NCBI GenBank assembly: GCA_024449915.1 | Contig: JAMZAV010000358.1 | Location: forward strand, 1,237,501 to 1,301,500 | Reading direction: 5' to 3' | DNA length: 64,000 nt | Source: Sweltsa coloradensis | Taxonomy: Eukaryota; Arthropoda; Insecta; Plecoptera; Chloroperlidae | Shown here: one piece after another, positions 21,401-31,904 of the stretch | Layout: each line of letters opens with the position of its first letter | How positions within the stretch are numbered: position 1 is the first letter of the stretch | The notes under the pieces: model-generated | Told to the model about the DNA's origin: nothing | What the model saw: the letters and a program-made list of their open reading frames with translations, nothing else | The model's database searches: none | Made by a program: the position numbers and the translations under genes

Positions 21401-24400
21401 GTCCCAACGAAAGAATGCAGGTGGCTCAAAATTGTTTTCCCAACATAACAATTTTGTCAACTCTATTCACGCTAGCTCAGCGTGGATCTTGCACACGGAG
21501 GAACTCTGTGATCTAGCACAGATAATTTTTACTTGCGTTGGTAAAAGATATTTCTCTTTCATACACAACGGCGACATTCCATTTACCGCACATTCATTCT
21601 ACCCCCACCACTACCAAGCATCTGCATTATTTCATTGGCGTAAGTATACAACGATTTCTGGCCACTGTATTCACATTTGTAGTTAAAATATAGGCTATGG
21701 GGAAAAGTCCGGAAAACACAAATAACTTTACACCATCATCCATCAATAATACTGGTGGATCACTTAGGCTTCAGAAAGAAAGAGCACAACATTCATATTA
21801 TCTATATTAACTATCAGGTGCAGCCCTAATTGCTAAGAGTTATAAAAATAAATAATAATCATCATAACTAAGATCCAGCTATGTCGGGTTTAGTAGTGGT
21901 TTTCCACCCCATTATCTAGGGTATGAAACTGTAGATACTAAGCTTGCCTGACTCAGTGTTTCTTCCTCATCATCTAACTCCTTCCTCTCCACCAATTTAC
22001 TCCACTCTCTTCTGTCCTCCCACAGCTTTACTCTTGCCACATGCTCCCACACTTCATCCCGTTTTCCAACGCCTTATTGAGTTAATCTTCCCCAGTTCTC
22101 TCTTGGCCTTCCTACTCTTCTTTTCCCCTCCTTTGCCACTTCAAATTCTCTTATTGGAATCCTCTCCCTGCCCATCGTTTTTATATGTCCAAACCATCAT
22201 AGACGTTCTCTTCCTAGTAGTGATGACATCGGGTAGTAAATATTGGAGTCGACTCCGGAGCCTTTGGAACCGGGTAGGAGTCGACTCCCCGATCCGCAAT
22301 AAAAAAAAAAAAAAAAAAAAAAATTGATTTTTTTTTGCAAAAGTTATTTTTAGCCCACTACTCTAGTTGCACAACGCTGTCCGGCCGTTCCCCCCCCCCA
22401 CCCTCGATGGGCACTGTTAACTTTAATGTTTTGTGCCCTAAAATCCCAATAACTAACTCCACCCGCTAGCTTGCTTGTCTCTTGGCCCGGCCAAGACTCT
22501 CGCTGATGTTTTATGTTTACGTTTTGAGATAAGATAACGACAAGAGACAACAAGTGCAATCTCATTCAATTTATCATGACTCCTTGAAAATGGAGTCGAC
22601 TCCGATAGGAGTCGGGTAGGAGTCGGGTACCCGAGTACCCGATGTCATCCCTACTTCCTAGTTTAAACCTCAATCTCTCCAGTCCCAGTTCTTTTCTGAT
22701 TACTTCTTATCTTGTCCATCTTGGTAGCCTAACTCCCTTGACACTTCTTAAGAACTTCATTGCTGCTGCTTCCAGCTGACTCTCTTATTTTGTTCCACTT
22801 TATACAAAATAAATAAATAAATAAATACCTACATATTTAGAGTCAACCATAGACATCCTATATAATTGGCTAGACCAGCAGTCGGTGGTCCACTTCCGGT
22901 ACAATTAGAAGCCATCTTAAAATGACAGTTTACATGTTAATCAAATGGGAGCGATTTGTGGCCAAATAGTTCTCAAGATTGCCGCCAGGTTGACAGGTAA
23001 GCATACTAGCCTTTAACACCAAATGATTACTTAATTCCCTTATGCAATCACTTCGTATTGTTTCTTTTGTTTAATAACATGCTGCACAAGCTAAAACCAT
23101 ATCAAACAATCCAGTAAAATACTTTATTGCATTAAAAAAGCATAAATTAAAACACCAAATCGCCATCTTGAAATGGGCCGGTTGAGTCTTCAATTTGCTA
23201 CGCTCGCGCCTGTGCGGAGGTATAGGAGACTGCTAATCTAGCCTACTATAGGGGTTTAATATCAATGGAGTCAACCCACTCAGTCACATAACTGATTTTC
23301 AGTGGGGGACTGTAAACCAAAACGACCAAGCCAACCCTGTAGGAGTTTTTTTTGCCATCGCCTCGGAGTAGAGCGTATTAACAGCAAAGCTATTTCTGTT
23401 ACATTATTTGATACAATTCAGCTTAGCTACTAATACATGCCGTAACCAAACCAGTGGTTTTCTATCCCCGAGTGATGTCACCTACCTCCTGGAGGGTCCA
23501 ATCTTCCGGCAGCAGAGTCTCGTCTGCTTCGTCCGTCGAGTATAGGAGCTCTCGTCGATACTCATTGGCCAACTGTCGGAGGTGCTTTGCGAAGCGCATG
23601 CTGCGTCTCGCTTTCCAATAGGTCTTGTCCCCGAAGGAGTCGTGCAGGGCAATCTCAGCGTGGTCAAACATGACCGATGTGAAGTTGGCTGCGACATCCT
23701 TGAGCTGCATGGCCAGTCCGTGGAAAGACAAGCAGTCTACTCGCTGCGCCGATACATTAGCGTAGCCCCAGAACCATCCAGAGTGCATTCCATTAGCCTG
23801 AAGCCTGAGAAACATAGTACAAGAACGGGTCAATACCAAAATAGGTCCCAGCATGGCTCAACGCTAGAACACAACAGCCTAGATGTAAGTTAGCTAAGGA
23901 GGTCGCCTAAATGATAACACTACAAACACTGAGAAAGAGATCATGGTAATAGGGATGCGGATTACTTCAAGCCTGTGTTGCGTGTTGCAGGTACCAATAA
24001 GTTTTGAAGTTATATCTTTCATGCCTCCTACAACCATAACAAACCACTTAGCTATCTGCCTTAAAAGCATATTAATTTAAATTGTTTACTTGAGGCAGTA
24101 GACAAGCCTCAAATATGGCGTCTATATAATGTAGCTACTGTGAACTCATTAAACCAAGCATACTGAGTAGACAAGCCTCAAATATTGCATCTATGTAAGG
24201 TAGGTAGTGCCTGTGAACTTATAAAACCAGCCGTACCGGTAAGGAATTTCATCTTGACATGGTTCGATATCAAACTTTTCTTCCCAATTGTTGTTCTCAA
24301 ATGCATCCTTATAATGTTGTAGCACAAATACTTGTTCAATAGTGTTGGTGCCATAGTCTGAAAGATATAGGCTATATTAGTATTTAGCAAACACTTTTTA

Positions 24401-26955
24401 ATATGTAGCCTAGGCTTATGTAAGCAAAATGATTTTCTTTGAATATGAGCACCTAGTTAGTGAATAACATGAACAAGGTTATAGTAACAGTTACAAAATG
24501 TGGTGCTTGTTCATTTTGTAACCCCAACCCCACTAACCTACTTTCCTTTTTTTTTTGGGGGGGGGGGGGTCTCTATAATGAACAAGTACCCAAAATGTTG
24601 TTATTTGAAATATTGTTAGGCCTACACATTATTGGATGTGCAAAGCAAAGACTTCAATTTCACCGTCCCCCAAAAAAATTTAGCTCGGGTGTTTTTTTTT
24701 TTTTGTTTTTTTTTGTTTGTTTGTTTGTTTGTTTTTCTGTCTGTTTGTTTTTCTGTCTGTTCTACCGGGCAAACGGCATATGCGAACTGGATGAAAATTG
24801 GAGGGGACCTTCGAAATCTCTAAACTTAGACTTGCTACGTTTTTGGGTACAATCGAAGAAATATTTCTCATGAATATCGTACTTTTACGATTTTTTTTCG
24901 ATTTTTTGTGCGATATTTTCGTGACATTTGGGCCGATTCTGACGAAACGGGTGGGGCTACAATGTTCATATTTCACATGGACATTAAGGTAGGTAATGGT
25001 GATGTATTGTTTTGTGAAAGAGAAAGTTGAAAAAGTAAGCCAGAATCCATAGAATAAAGGTTTTAATATGAGTTTTTTTAGGTTAATAATGACAATTTAC
25101 AAGTAACAATATAGAAACTTGACAACAATCACCAACAATGCGTTCAAAAGGCACTTGATAAGTAAATAGATCCCACCCAAACTAAAAACTTACAAAAAAG
25201 CTCATTTATCAATGCGACGGGACTTAAGCGTTTTCCTAATTATTAATAATCATCAATATTTCTGGGGCGTCATCTGCGACATGCAGTACAGTAGTACATA
25301 CACGTGTGAGCTCAGTAGGCCTACAGTATAAACGTGCGAGCTCTGTCTGAACATACTGCACCAAAAGTTACTGATACTACGGTCTCACCTACAGTAAGCT
25401 TCACCTGTAGCTGAAAGGTCTTATCCTAGCTAGGACTGGATATCCGAACCCGTCATTTATAACGACTCAGCCCTTCTAGCTTCATGCTACGTAGTCACAT
25501 CTTTTACCAACAGCAATGACACCTAAGCCCAAAGTCCCCTTACCCCCACATCAAATTCTGCCATTTAATGGCATAAAAGCGTTCTCCCTTCTGGACACAT
25601 TATAATTCTACTTTTAAGGGTTAATATACTCGTTACTGTATTTAAAGCAAAAGTTAAGACAAACTTATTGCACTCGAACTGAACAGAACTGATACTTGGT
25701 ACGGTATTCTGTAGGTAGGGTACCTACCTAACTAACAGGCATCATGTTACCAATAAATAAGCCCTAAGCCCATACACTTGTAGCTAACAATATTTACTTA
25801 CCATTTAATTACAAACAACCTAACAGGGTTACTAGGCTATGGTAGGCCTACCAACAATAACAACACTAACCTTCTAAAAATTCATACATCTCAACAACTG
25901 GTGCAAATTTCTTGAGACTGACAACATCAAAGAATTCTCCCCATGCCAGTTGCCTTTGATGCCCCACATCTTTTGACCGCCAATGATATAGTTTGCTCCA
26001 TGGTGGCAACACCTGTAAGATAATCATACCATTAATAACTTGGTCTGTCTATTTAACCACAGGCTGCGGAAGGAACTACAATGGCAACACAAAGGTAGGG
26101 GCCCACTGAGCTAGGAAATTGACCCCGATTTCAAAGTTGTAGGCGTAGGGTTATTGTGCAAAGAGCATTTTGCTAAAATATTTGTTTTTGTGATTGGTGG
26201 TTGTAATTATAACTCTAGGCTAGCCTTTAGAGAGAATGGGCATTCAGAAAGTTATGATAACTACAGAATGACGGTGAGCTACGTTAAATATAGCTAGGCC
26301 TCCGCCTACCCCAGGGATTGAGATTTAAGCTCTTCCTCTTACTAGTTCCCAATGTAAGTACCGCTAGTTTTTAAGAAGTGTTTACTAGTGGGGAGTTAGA
26401 GCCTAAAAGGTGAACTGCAGCATCACTTTTTCTAGTGTTAAGTGTTTGTACCTGGTTCCTAGGCCTATAGACAGGGCCTACTGAAGTACGGGTGTGAGGC
26501 CAGGATCATATTAGATTAGACCAGTGTAACACCTACTTACCAAATGCCAATCTTGTGATTTCGGTAATTTACTTGCAAAAACAGCCATTCGCATATACAC
26601 ATCACGTCTCAAATTGAAGCCCTCTGGAGGATTTACATCATACAAAATGTATCTAGGCCTATAAATGAAAAGAAGACACATCAATGAAAGATAAAATATA
26701 ATGTATGTTAGCTATTTTACGCTAGGGCCATAAGCTTGCAACAAACCTGGATGCTTGTGATAGCTTTGATGTGGACACACACTCAGATCCAGATTCTGCT
26801 GATGTTTCGCAAAATTGTAAATTAACGGGATCCTCCACATAGCGCAAGGATTCTAAATTGCAACTTGTTAACAGTACATAATAAAACAAAATAACACCGA
26901 TACAGCAACCTCGCGATCCTAGGGCTGCGTAATGAAACACCTCCAAAGATGTCAT
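18293..26955 (-). CDS. POFUT2: GDP-fucose protein O-fucosyltransferase 2, full gene (8 coding exons)
   Basis: The enzyme works in the ER and moves fucose from GDP-fucose to Ser/Thr in folded thrombospondin type 1 repeats. Joining exons 26955-26747, 26658-26541, 26012-25871, 24357-24237, 23804-23486, 19855-19678, 19096-18967 and 18446-18293 keeps the frame and gives about 456 aa, near the human 429. Residues 17-32 are hydrophobic (signal peptide or anchor). Motifs in order: [19 protein letters not shown], with the catalytic-base Glu at about residue 82; [42 protein letters not shown] (GDP-binding Arg); [37 protein letters not shown]; and RLCGD with an ending WKIVH. All are family signatures. 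The last two exons have a broken second copy at 4497-5232. Its start lies 307 bp from that of HINT1 on the opposite strand. Confidence 0.95.
18967..19096 (-). CDS. POFUT2: POFUT2 coding exon 7
   Basis: Acceptor 'caacttcag' and donor GTACGT. Encodes [18 protein letters not shown], the conserved C-terminal fucosyltransferase motif. The edge of the segmental duplication falls inside this exon at about 19026. Confidence 0.95.
19678..19855 (-). CDS. POFUT2: POFUT2 coding exon 6
   Basis: Acceptor 'ccacccag' and donor GTACGC. Encodes [17 protein letters not shown], the GDP-fucose binding loop, then KDVPS and LFVATDAP. The intron before it is about 3.6 kb and carries three transposons. Confidence 0.95.
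20118..20645. mobile_element. Non-autonomous hAT element, 528 bp (family of 50227-50781)
   Basis: The left end starts CAGGGGG and the right end is TTAGATCCGCCCCTG, flanked by attacctg (20110-20117) and atgacctg (20646-20653), matching at 7 of 8 bases. The right half (20420-20620) is nearly the same as 50540-50780, including 'ctaaaacgcaccaaatg' and 'ttttcgcctgc'. There is no transposase frame. It lies in POFUT2 intron 5. Confidence 0.85.
20768..21080. mobile_element. Inverted-repeat element, 313 bp
   Basis: The ends form a perfect 15-bp inverted repeat, CTGTCAGACGATCGA, and further inside 'aaaatcg' and 'cgcgcgag' also pair imperfectly. The interior is less AT-rich than the surroundings. No clear target duplication is seen, so the superfamily is open. 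It lies in POFUT2 intron 5. Confidence 0.75.
21940..22810 (-). mobile_element. LINE 3' ORF remnant, interrupted by a hAT element
   Basis: Minus-strand frames give '[16 protein letters not shown]' and '[13 protein letters not shown]', then, after the hAT insertion at 22218-22653, '[16 protein letters not shown]' and in other frames pieces like '[10 protein letters not shown]'. This resembles the conserved C-terminal end of some non-LTR retrotransposons ('RW.GH..RM...R.P......RR.GRPR..W'). It is full of stops and frameshifts. Confidence 0.65.
22218..22653. mobile_element. Non-autonomous hAT element, 436 bp
   Basis: Terminal inverted repeats TAGTGATGACATCGGGTA (left) and TAGGGATGACATCGGGTA (reverse complement of the right end) differ at one base. 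The flanking duplication cttcctag (22210-22217 and 22654-22661) is perfect and 8 bp. Inside are several 'ggagtcgactcc' palindromes and a 22-bp A run. Confidence 0.92.
23268..23345. repeat. Dispersed repeat copy
   Basis: Shares 'actgattttcagtggggga' and 'ccaagccaaccctgtagg' with 13745-13858 and more distantly with 62146-62245. Confidence 0.65.
23486..23804 (-). CDS. POFUT2: POFUT2 coding exon 5
   Basis: Acceptor 'tttctcag' and donor GTAGGT. Encodes [40 protein letters not shown] and the acidic STDEADE stretch. Ends in phase 0. Confidence 0.95.
24237..24357 (-). CDS. POFUT2: POFUT2 coding exon 4
   Basis: Acceptor 'ctttcag'. The donor GTACGG is weak but restores the frame. Encodes [15 protein letters not shown] and [13 protein letters not shown], matching the family's VLQ.Y..G and WEEK segment. 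Confidence 0.85.
24660..25065 (+). repeat. Dispersed repeat, copy 2 (partner 12066-12600)
   Basis: Aligns with the reverse complement of 12066-12600. It includes a (TTTG/TCTG) microsatellite at 24680-24760. The cysteine- and phenylalanine-rich frames here come from that microsatellite. It lies in POFUT2 intron 3. Confidence 0.75.
25871..26012 (-). CDS. POFUT2: POFUT2 coding exon 3
   Basis: Acceptor 'cttacag' and donor GTTAGT. Encodes [11 protein letters not shown] and [20 protein letters not shown], both family-typical. Ends in phase 1. Confidence 0.95.
26541..26658 (-). CDS. POFUT2: POFUT2 coding exon 2
   Basis: Acceptor 'tttatag' and donor GTAAGT. Encodes the [11 protein letters not shown] motif; the Glu is the catalytic base in the family. 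Ends in phase 0 after DWHL. Confidence 0.95.
26747..26955 (-). CDS. POFUT2: POFUT2 coding exon 1
   Basis: ATG at 26955. The exon encodes the N-terminus with hydrophobic segment [13 protein letters not shown] (signal peptide or signal anchor) and ends in phase 2 before donor GTTTGT. Confidence 0.9.
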
Positions 26956-27262
26956 TTTGAGGTTATGTCATAACTAAACCTTTGGCTTACCGCTTACGAC
27001 TTTAGCTATTAACAGTTTTGTAAAATTAAACATTTCCAACGGAAGCACATAAATAACCAACCTATACGTACTGTCAAGTATTTAGAACACTACCGTTTGT
27101 CGCTTTATCTAAAAAAAAATTGACGAAGAAACTCAACATGCATGTTTTTATTTACTACGCCGCCATCTTCGCAAATGCGGCACACAGCCTACTTGACAAC
27201 GATGACAGCTGTGAATGAAAATATCTACAAGGCTATGCTGTTTTCCTGTCAGCTGATTGAAA
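26956..27262. promoter_or_regulatory. Likely bidirectional promoter between POFUT2 and HINT1
   Basis: Only about 307 bp separate the two divergent start codons, so both 5' leaders and promoters must lie here unless upstream non-coding exons exist. At 27167-27176 the plus strand has 'gccgccatcttc', and 'aaaatggcgga' overlaps the HINT1 start codon. Both resemble the YY1 site (AANATGGCGG), which in animals often lies at start sites of TATA-less housekeeping genes. No TATA box is obvious. The role is inferred from the layout. Confidence 0.6.
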
Positions 27263-27726
<464 letters not shown>

Positions 27727-30700
27727 CTCATTTTCTTTTTATTACATCCCTCTGTAATGTTTTCTTAATAATGTTTACAACTTGCTTTTAATAACCGCGG
27801 TTGTGGCGGAATATGTAAGCTTACCTTCCTGTACAAGCGGAGAACATTAAACTACGACCTAATTATCAAATTACAATGTATTTCTTGCCTTATTTGGTTC
27901 AGTCTGCAACTACCGATATTCCATCATGTATGCAAACTGGGCATAATTTTATAATTTCTCACCAAAAACCCAAGCCAGACAATTGAAATGTTTGATTCAT
28001 AAACGTCGTAACTTATATTATGGTATACTGTCAAGAATAGTGTTAATAGATCTAGATGATAATGTCATATAGGCCTGCGTGGGGTGTAGTGAAACATCAA
28101 ACAACCAAACATGGCCCTACAACCTATACCTGATCGATACGAGTAACCTCGCAGCCCCGCACCTCCCATTTCGTCCATCGCTCACATCAGGTCTTCATCC
28201 AAATAAATTTGGACTTGTCCGTTTTGGCCAGGGCTTTTGTGGTATAAGCCGAGGTAGATCTATAAAGTTTATAGACTTATATTTTGCAATCATTGTGCTC
28301 CCATCAGAAACATGATTCAACTACTAGTTCTAGTTCCGGGCAAGCTAGTTATTAAAGTGTCGAGCCCAAACATAGTAATATTATGAAGCTAGCTGTGTAT
28401 TCTGAAGTGATTTAGTCATATAAAGGCCAAGTTTAGGTAGTACAGTAGTAAACTTGGATAATATCGCATTTTGGTGAATTACGTTCTAAGGTAGGCCTAT
28501 ATCAAGTATGGATTGGATATTGCTTTACGTCTCATATTTATGCAACTTGCTAATCGAGACGAAGGGAGGGACGTAGGGATGCGGGGGACAAGGGGCCTAC
28601 CCTTTTCTTAGGAGAAGGAAGGTTTGCAAGGAAAAGGTGAAAGAACACCATTGAATTGTTTATATTTTTATTTTTAATACTATCCTATAAAGATAGATTT
28701 ATTTTCTAAATTTACAATACATAGCCTAATTGCTATATTTCTGTTTGCTTATTAGGCTACAAATCCATTAGATACAAGGTTAAATATTATAAATAAACTT
28801 TGTGATTATCTCTGGAACATTTAAATAATCATATTGATTATATTATATCTATATACATTTAATTATTATTATAGCATCACTTTAATTATTACTTAAATCC
28901 AAATAAGGGACCACTTAATGGACAATAATTGAGTTAAACGTGACAATCAATGAGGAAGGTACAGACAAGACAGCAGGTCGCTCGTCCCAACAAGTTACTC
29001 TCTACGTATGTTATGTATTGTGATCTAGGACACGTTCAAGGCTATCTCCCTATCAATCCAATCAGCAATTGATAAATAATCTTCTCAAAATAGATTAAAA
29101 AAATATTTACCCTATCTTAAAATAGTTTTCAAATACAAAGCCAGCAAATCTAACACACATGGTGCTTCAAGCTTCTATAAAGGGGTATTACACAGGGACT
29201 GTAGTCAGCTGGCAACAGTATTTTGTTTTATAACAATCGGAACGGATGTATGCAAGGGCACAACCATAAAAATCCAACCCGCAACTGCAGTTGGCAGTTT
29301 AGAACATTCTCGACCCATTCGATTGTAGTCAACGCCAACCAAAGATTGCAATTGGCTCCGATCAGCGCATGACTTCAGTCCCAGTGTAATATTCCTTGTA
29401 TAATATCGACAATGTCCCAGCATTTCTACAATATACATGTACTGCAATACTAGTAGTATTAAGAAAGTTCTGATTATATTTGACTTTGGCTGTAGGTTAA
29501 AATAGGGAGTCAAATAGACAAATTTACTTCTAATCTTTTAAGGAGCACATGAAACAGACATAGGTAATTTTTTCTTGCACACATACTGAATACCTTTTCA
29601 AAACTACGGGGAGATGGGATTGTTTACCGAAGTTTTATTAACTGCTATTTGTTGATTGGTTATTGCACATAATTGGGTACAGGTACTTGTATCTGAAGAG
29701 GAAATGAACAATAGAAGCTTTAGCTCATGATATTTACAATATATATTTAGTTTAGATTTTAGTTTAACTATGTGGGCAACAATAGCTTTGTGTAACTTCA
29801 AAATAAAATTTAAAACGGTAACAAATGAGCAAAGGCTTTGTGAAATTTTGTATCTGACTATGACATGTCATAAAGATCGTGAAGATATTGATAATGATTT
29901 TCTTTAGTGTGTTCGCTTGACATATACCTACTAGACGCTTTCTAAACTATTCCGATCTTGAAATACAGAAATAGATGTTTGCCTCGTGAGAAGATCTTCT
30001 ACTCTAGGTGATTTCCATCTATGGAAAGTTCTCTAGAATAGAAAGATCGCCTTGCTCGGCTCGGTCCATTTAGGGGTAGTTAGTTCAAAATAGCTTGTTT
30101 GAATCTGTTACAAATTACGTACGGGCATTATTAAAATAAAAACTGCCTGCCTCATTAGCTGGAAACAAACATCTTAAAGCAATCAGCATGTACAGTTGTT
30201 GTGAAATGTCAATGTATGTCAACGGGGTTTATCTGCTTGGATTTTTTTATTTGAAGTTATGGTAAATTTTGGGCCCAAAATGTTTGTTGTACTAACTACT
30301 AAGTCTAAAATCCAAGCTTGAATAAAACGATTTCAGCTATAGCAGGTGAACATTTTTCATGTTTACGTTAATAGTACCATAGTAGAACTCTCCATTATTG
30401 TTGAAAGGTATTAGGTACACACACACACACACATTAACGAGTTTTACGAGAGTGCTCAAGACCAGTGTCATGAAGCGGTATTCGTGTAGAAGACTGCTGT
30501 AGACGAACATGTGCGGGTAAAATGCAAGAGTACCCTCAAAAAACATTTAATAGTACGGAATATCATATTGTAAAGACTTTCCCTCCAAGTAGATATGACA
30601 ACAATGATGACCATCAATATTTTGGAACATACCTATACTGATCACATGAATATTATAAACCTATAGTTTGTCAGCACAAAATGTCTTAAAAATGTGCTTA

Positions 30701-31732
30701 ATGGTACCAGTGTCCACAATAGCATTGAAGGCGTCATTATTTTTAACACAAATTTATTTATGTACACTATGTATTGTTGTATGAATTCATTACAATACAA
30801 ATGCCAATTAGGTCTACAGTTCATCCAAGTCATATATATTTCAGAACTTTGAAAATGACACAAACACCTACAAGATTTAGAGATGAAATTGTGATAAACC
30901 AAGAACTTTGCTAAACATTCACTTTACATTATATTTGCGATGTTAAAATGCCCTACCATTTATCGCCATGGGCTAATTCGAAACTTAAATTAAAACTTAT
31001 ACCGCCAGTGATATTTTCTGGTTTTATTACCAACTCAAATCACAGTGAAATTGTTTTTCTTCCAATGGTTTAGATGGTGTTCAAATTAGCACTAGAACAG
31101 AACTTACCCATACTTAGTAGACCCTGTAATAATTTACCCAGACTTGAAGAAGCGATACATTCAACAAAAGAAAGTTCTATCAATACCAAAGGTAGGTGTA
31201 CCAAGAACACTGGACAGCCTCCAGGTTTAACAGTAGCAATGGTTTTGTCAGAAATCTTGACAGTTGATATAGTTACTTTCTAATTTTAATAGTCCATGAA
31301 GAAATTACAAATAAAACCAGTAGGAGTCCGGGAAACAAGGGTGGCACTGAACTAGAGAACATTTGGAATAGATGAAATTAAAAATCTTAATCTTGTCTTA
31401 GCAATTCCTGCTATGAAAATATACATCAATACACATTTACTTTGTGTACTCAAGGAGTTACTAATTTGTAATTTGCTGAAAATATTGTAGTTTTTTAATG
31501 ATTCCTTTCTACAATTTAACACAATATTGAAACGCCGGCTTATGCATCACTATGAACGAGACTAGATCTACAAAATATTTAGCAAATCATCATTTTGCTT
31601 AAATTTTTCTTATGCCCCAACTACGCATGGTAAAGTAGGTAATACTAATATACATATGTACCCATGAAAACACAAACGGTAAAGGCCCAGTATGAGAGTT
31701 GAGCATAACAGGAGGTGAAACCGGAGGTTGTG
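27727..31732. other. Intergenic region between HINT1 and Atos
   Basis: AT-rich, with no exon I can support. The plus-strand frame at 28079-28315 has no family resemblance and no splice context. A short (AC)n tract lies at 30417-30433. The 3' untranslated regions of HINT1 (left end) and Atos (right end) must lie here. Confidence 0.6.
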
Positions 31733-31904
31733 TCATTTCCTCGACGAGAACTTGGGATTGGTCGGCCCCTGGGTGAAGGAACGCAGCTCGTACGAGACGT
31801 CCTCCATTCCGTGCGCGGTGGCCGTGTCGAGGTCGGACTTGCGGAAGATGATCATCCGGATGTCCGTGTGAAGGTAGATGCGGCCCGACTTGGAGCTAGT
31901 GAAT
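31733..31904 (-). CDS. ATOSA: Atos coding exon 8 and stop
   Basis: The acceptor AG at 31905-31906 ('cgtcctag') gives R-FTSSKSG, matching the family's RF.SSKSGKIYLH. It ends YELRSFTQGPTNPKFSSRK, then TGA, as in vertebrate proteins (PTNP.FS.R). An earlier AG at about 31934 would put stops in frame and is not used. Confidence 0.95.

Noticed and set aside
22218..22330. Poly-A tail of a retroposed gene
   Set aside because: The A run lies inside a hAT element with defined ends and target duplication.
28079..28315. 78-residue plus-strand open frame after HINT1
   Set aside because: No family resemblance, no splice signals and composition like the flanks.
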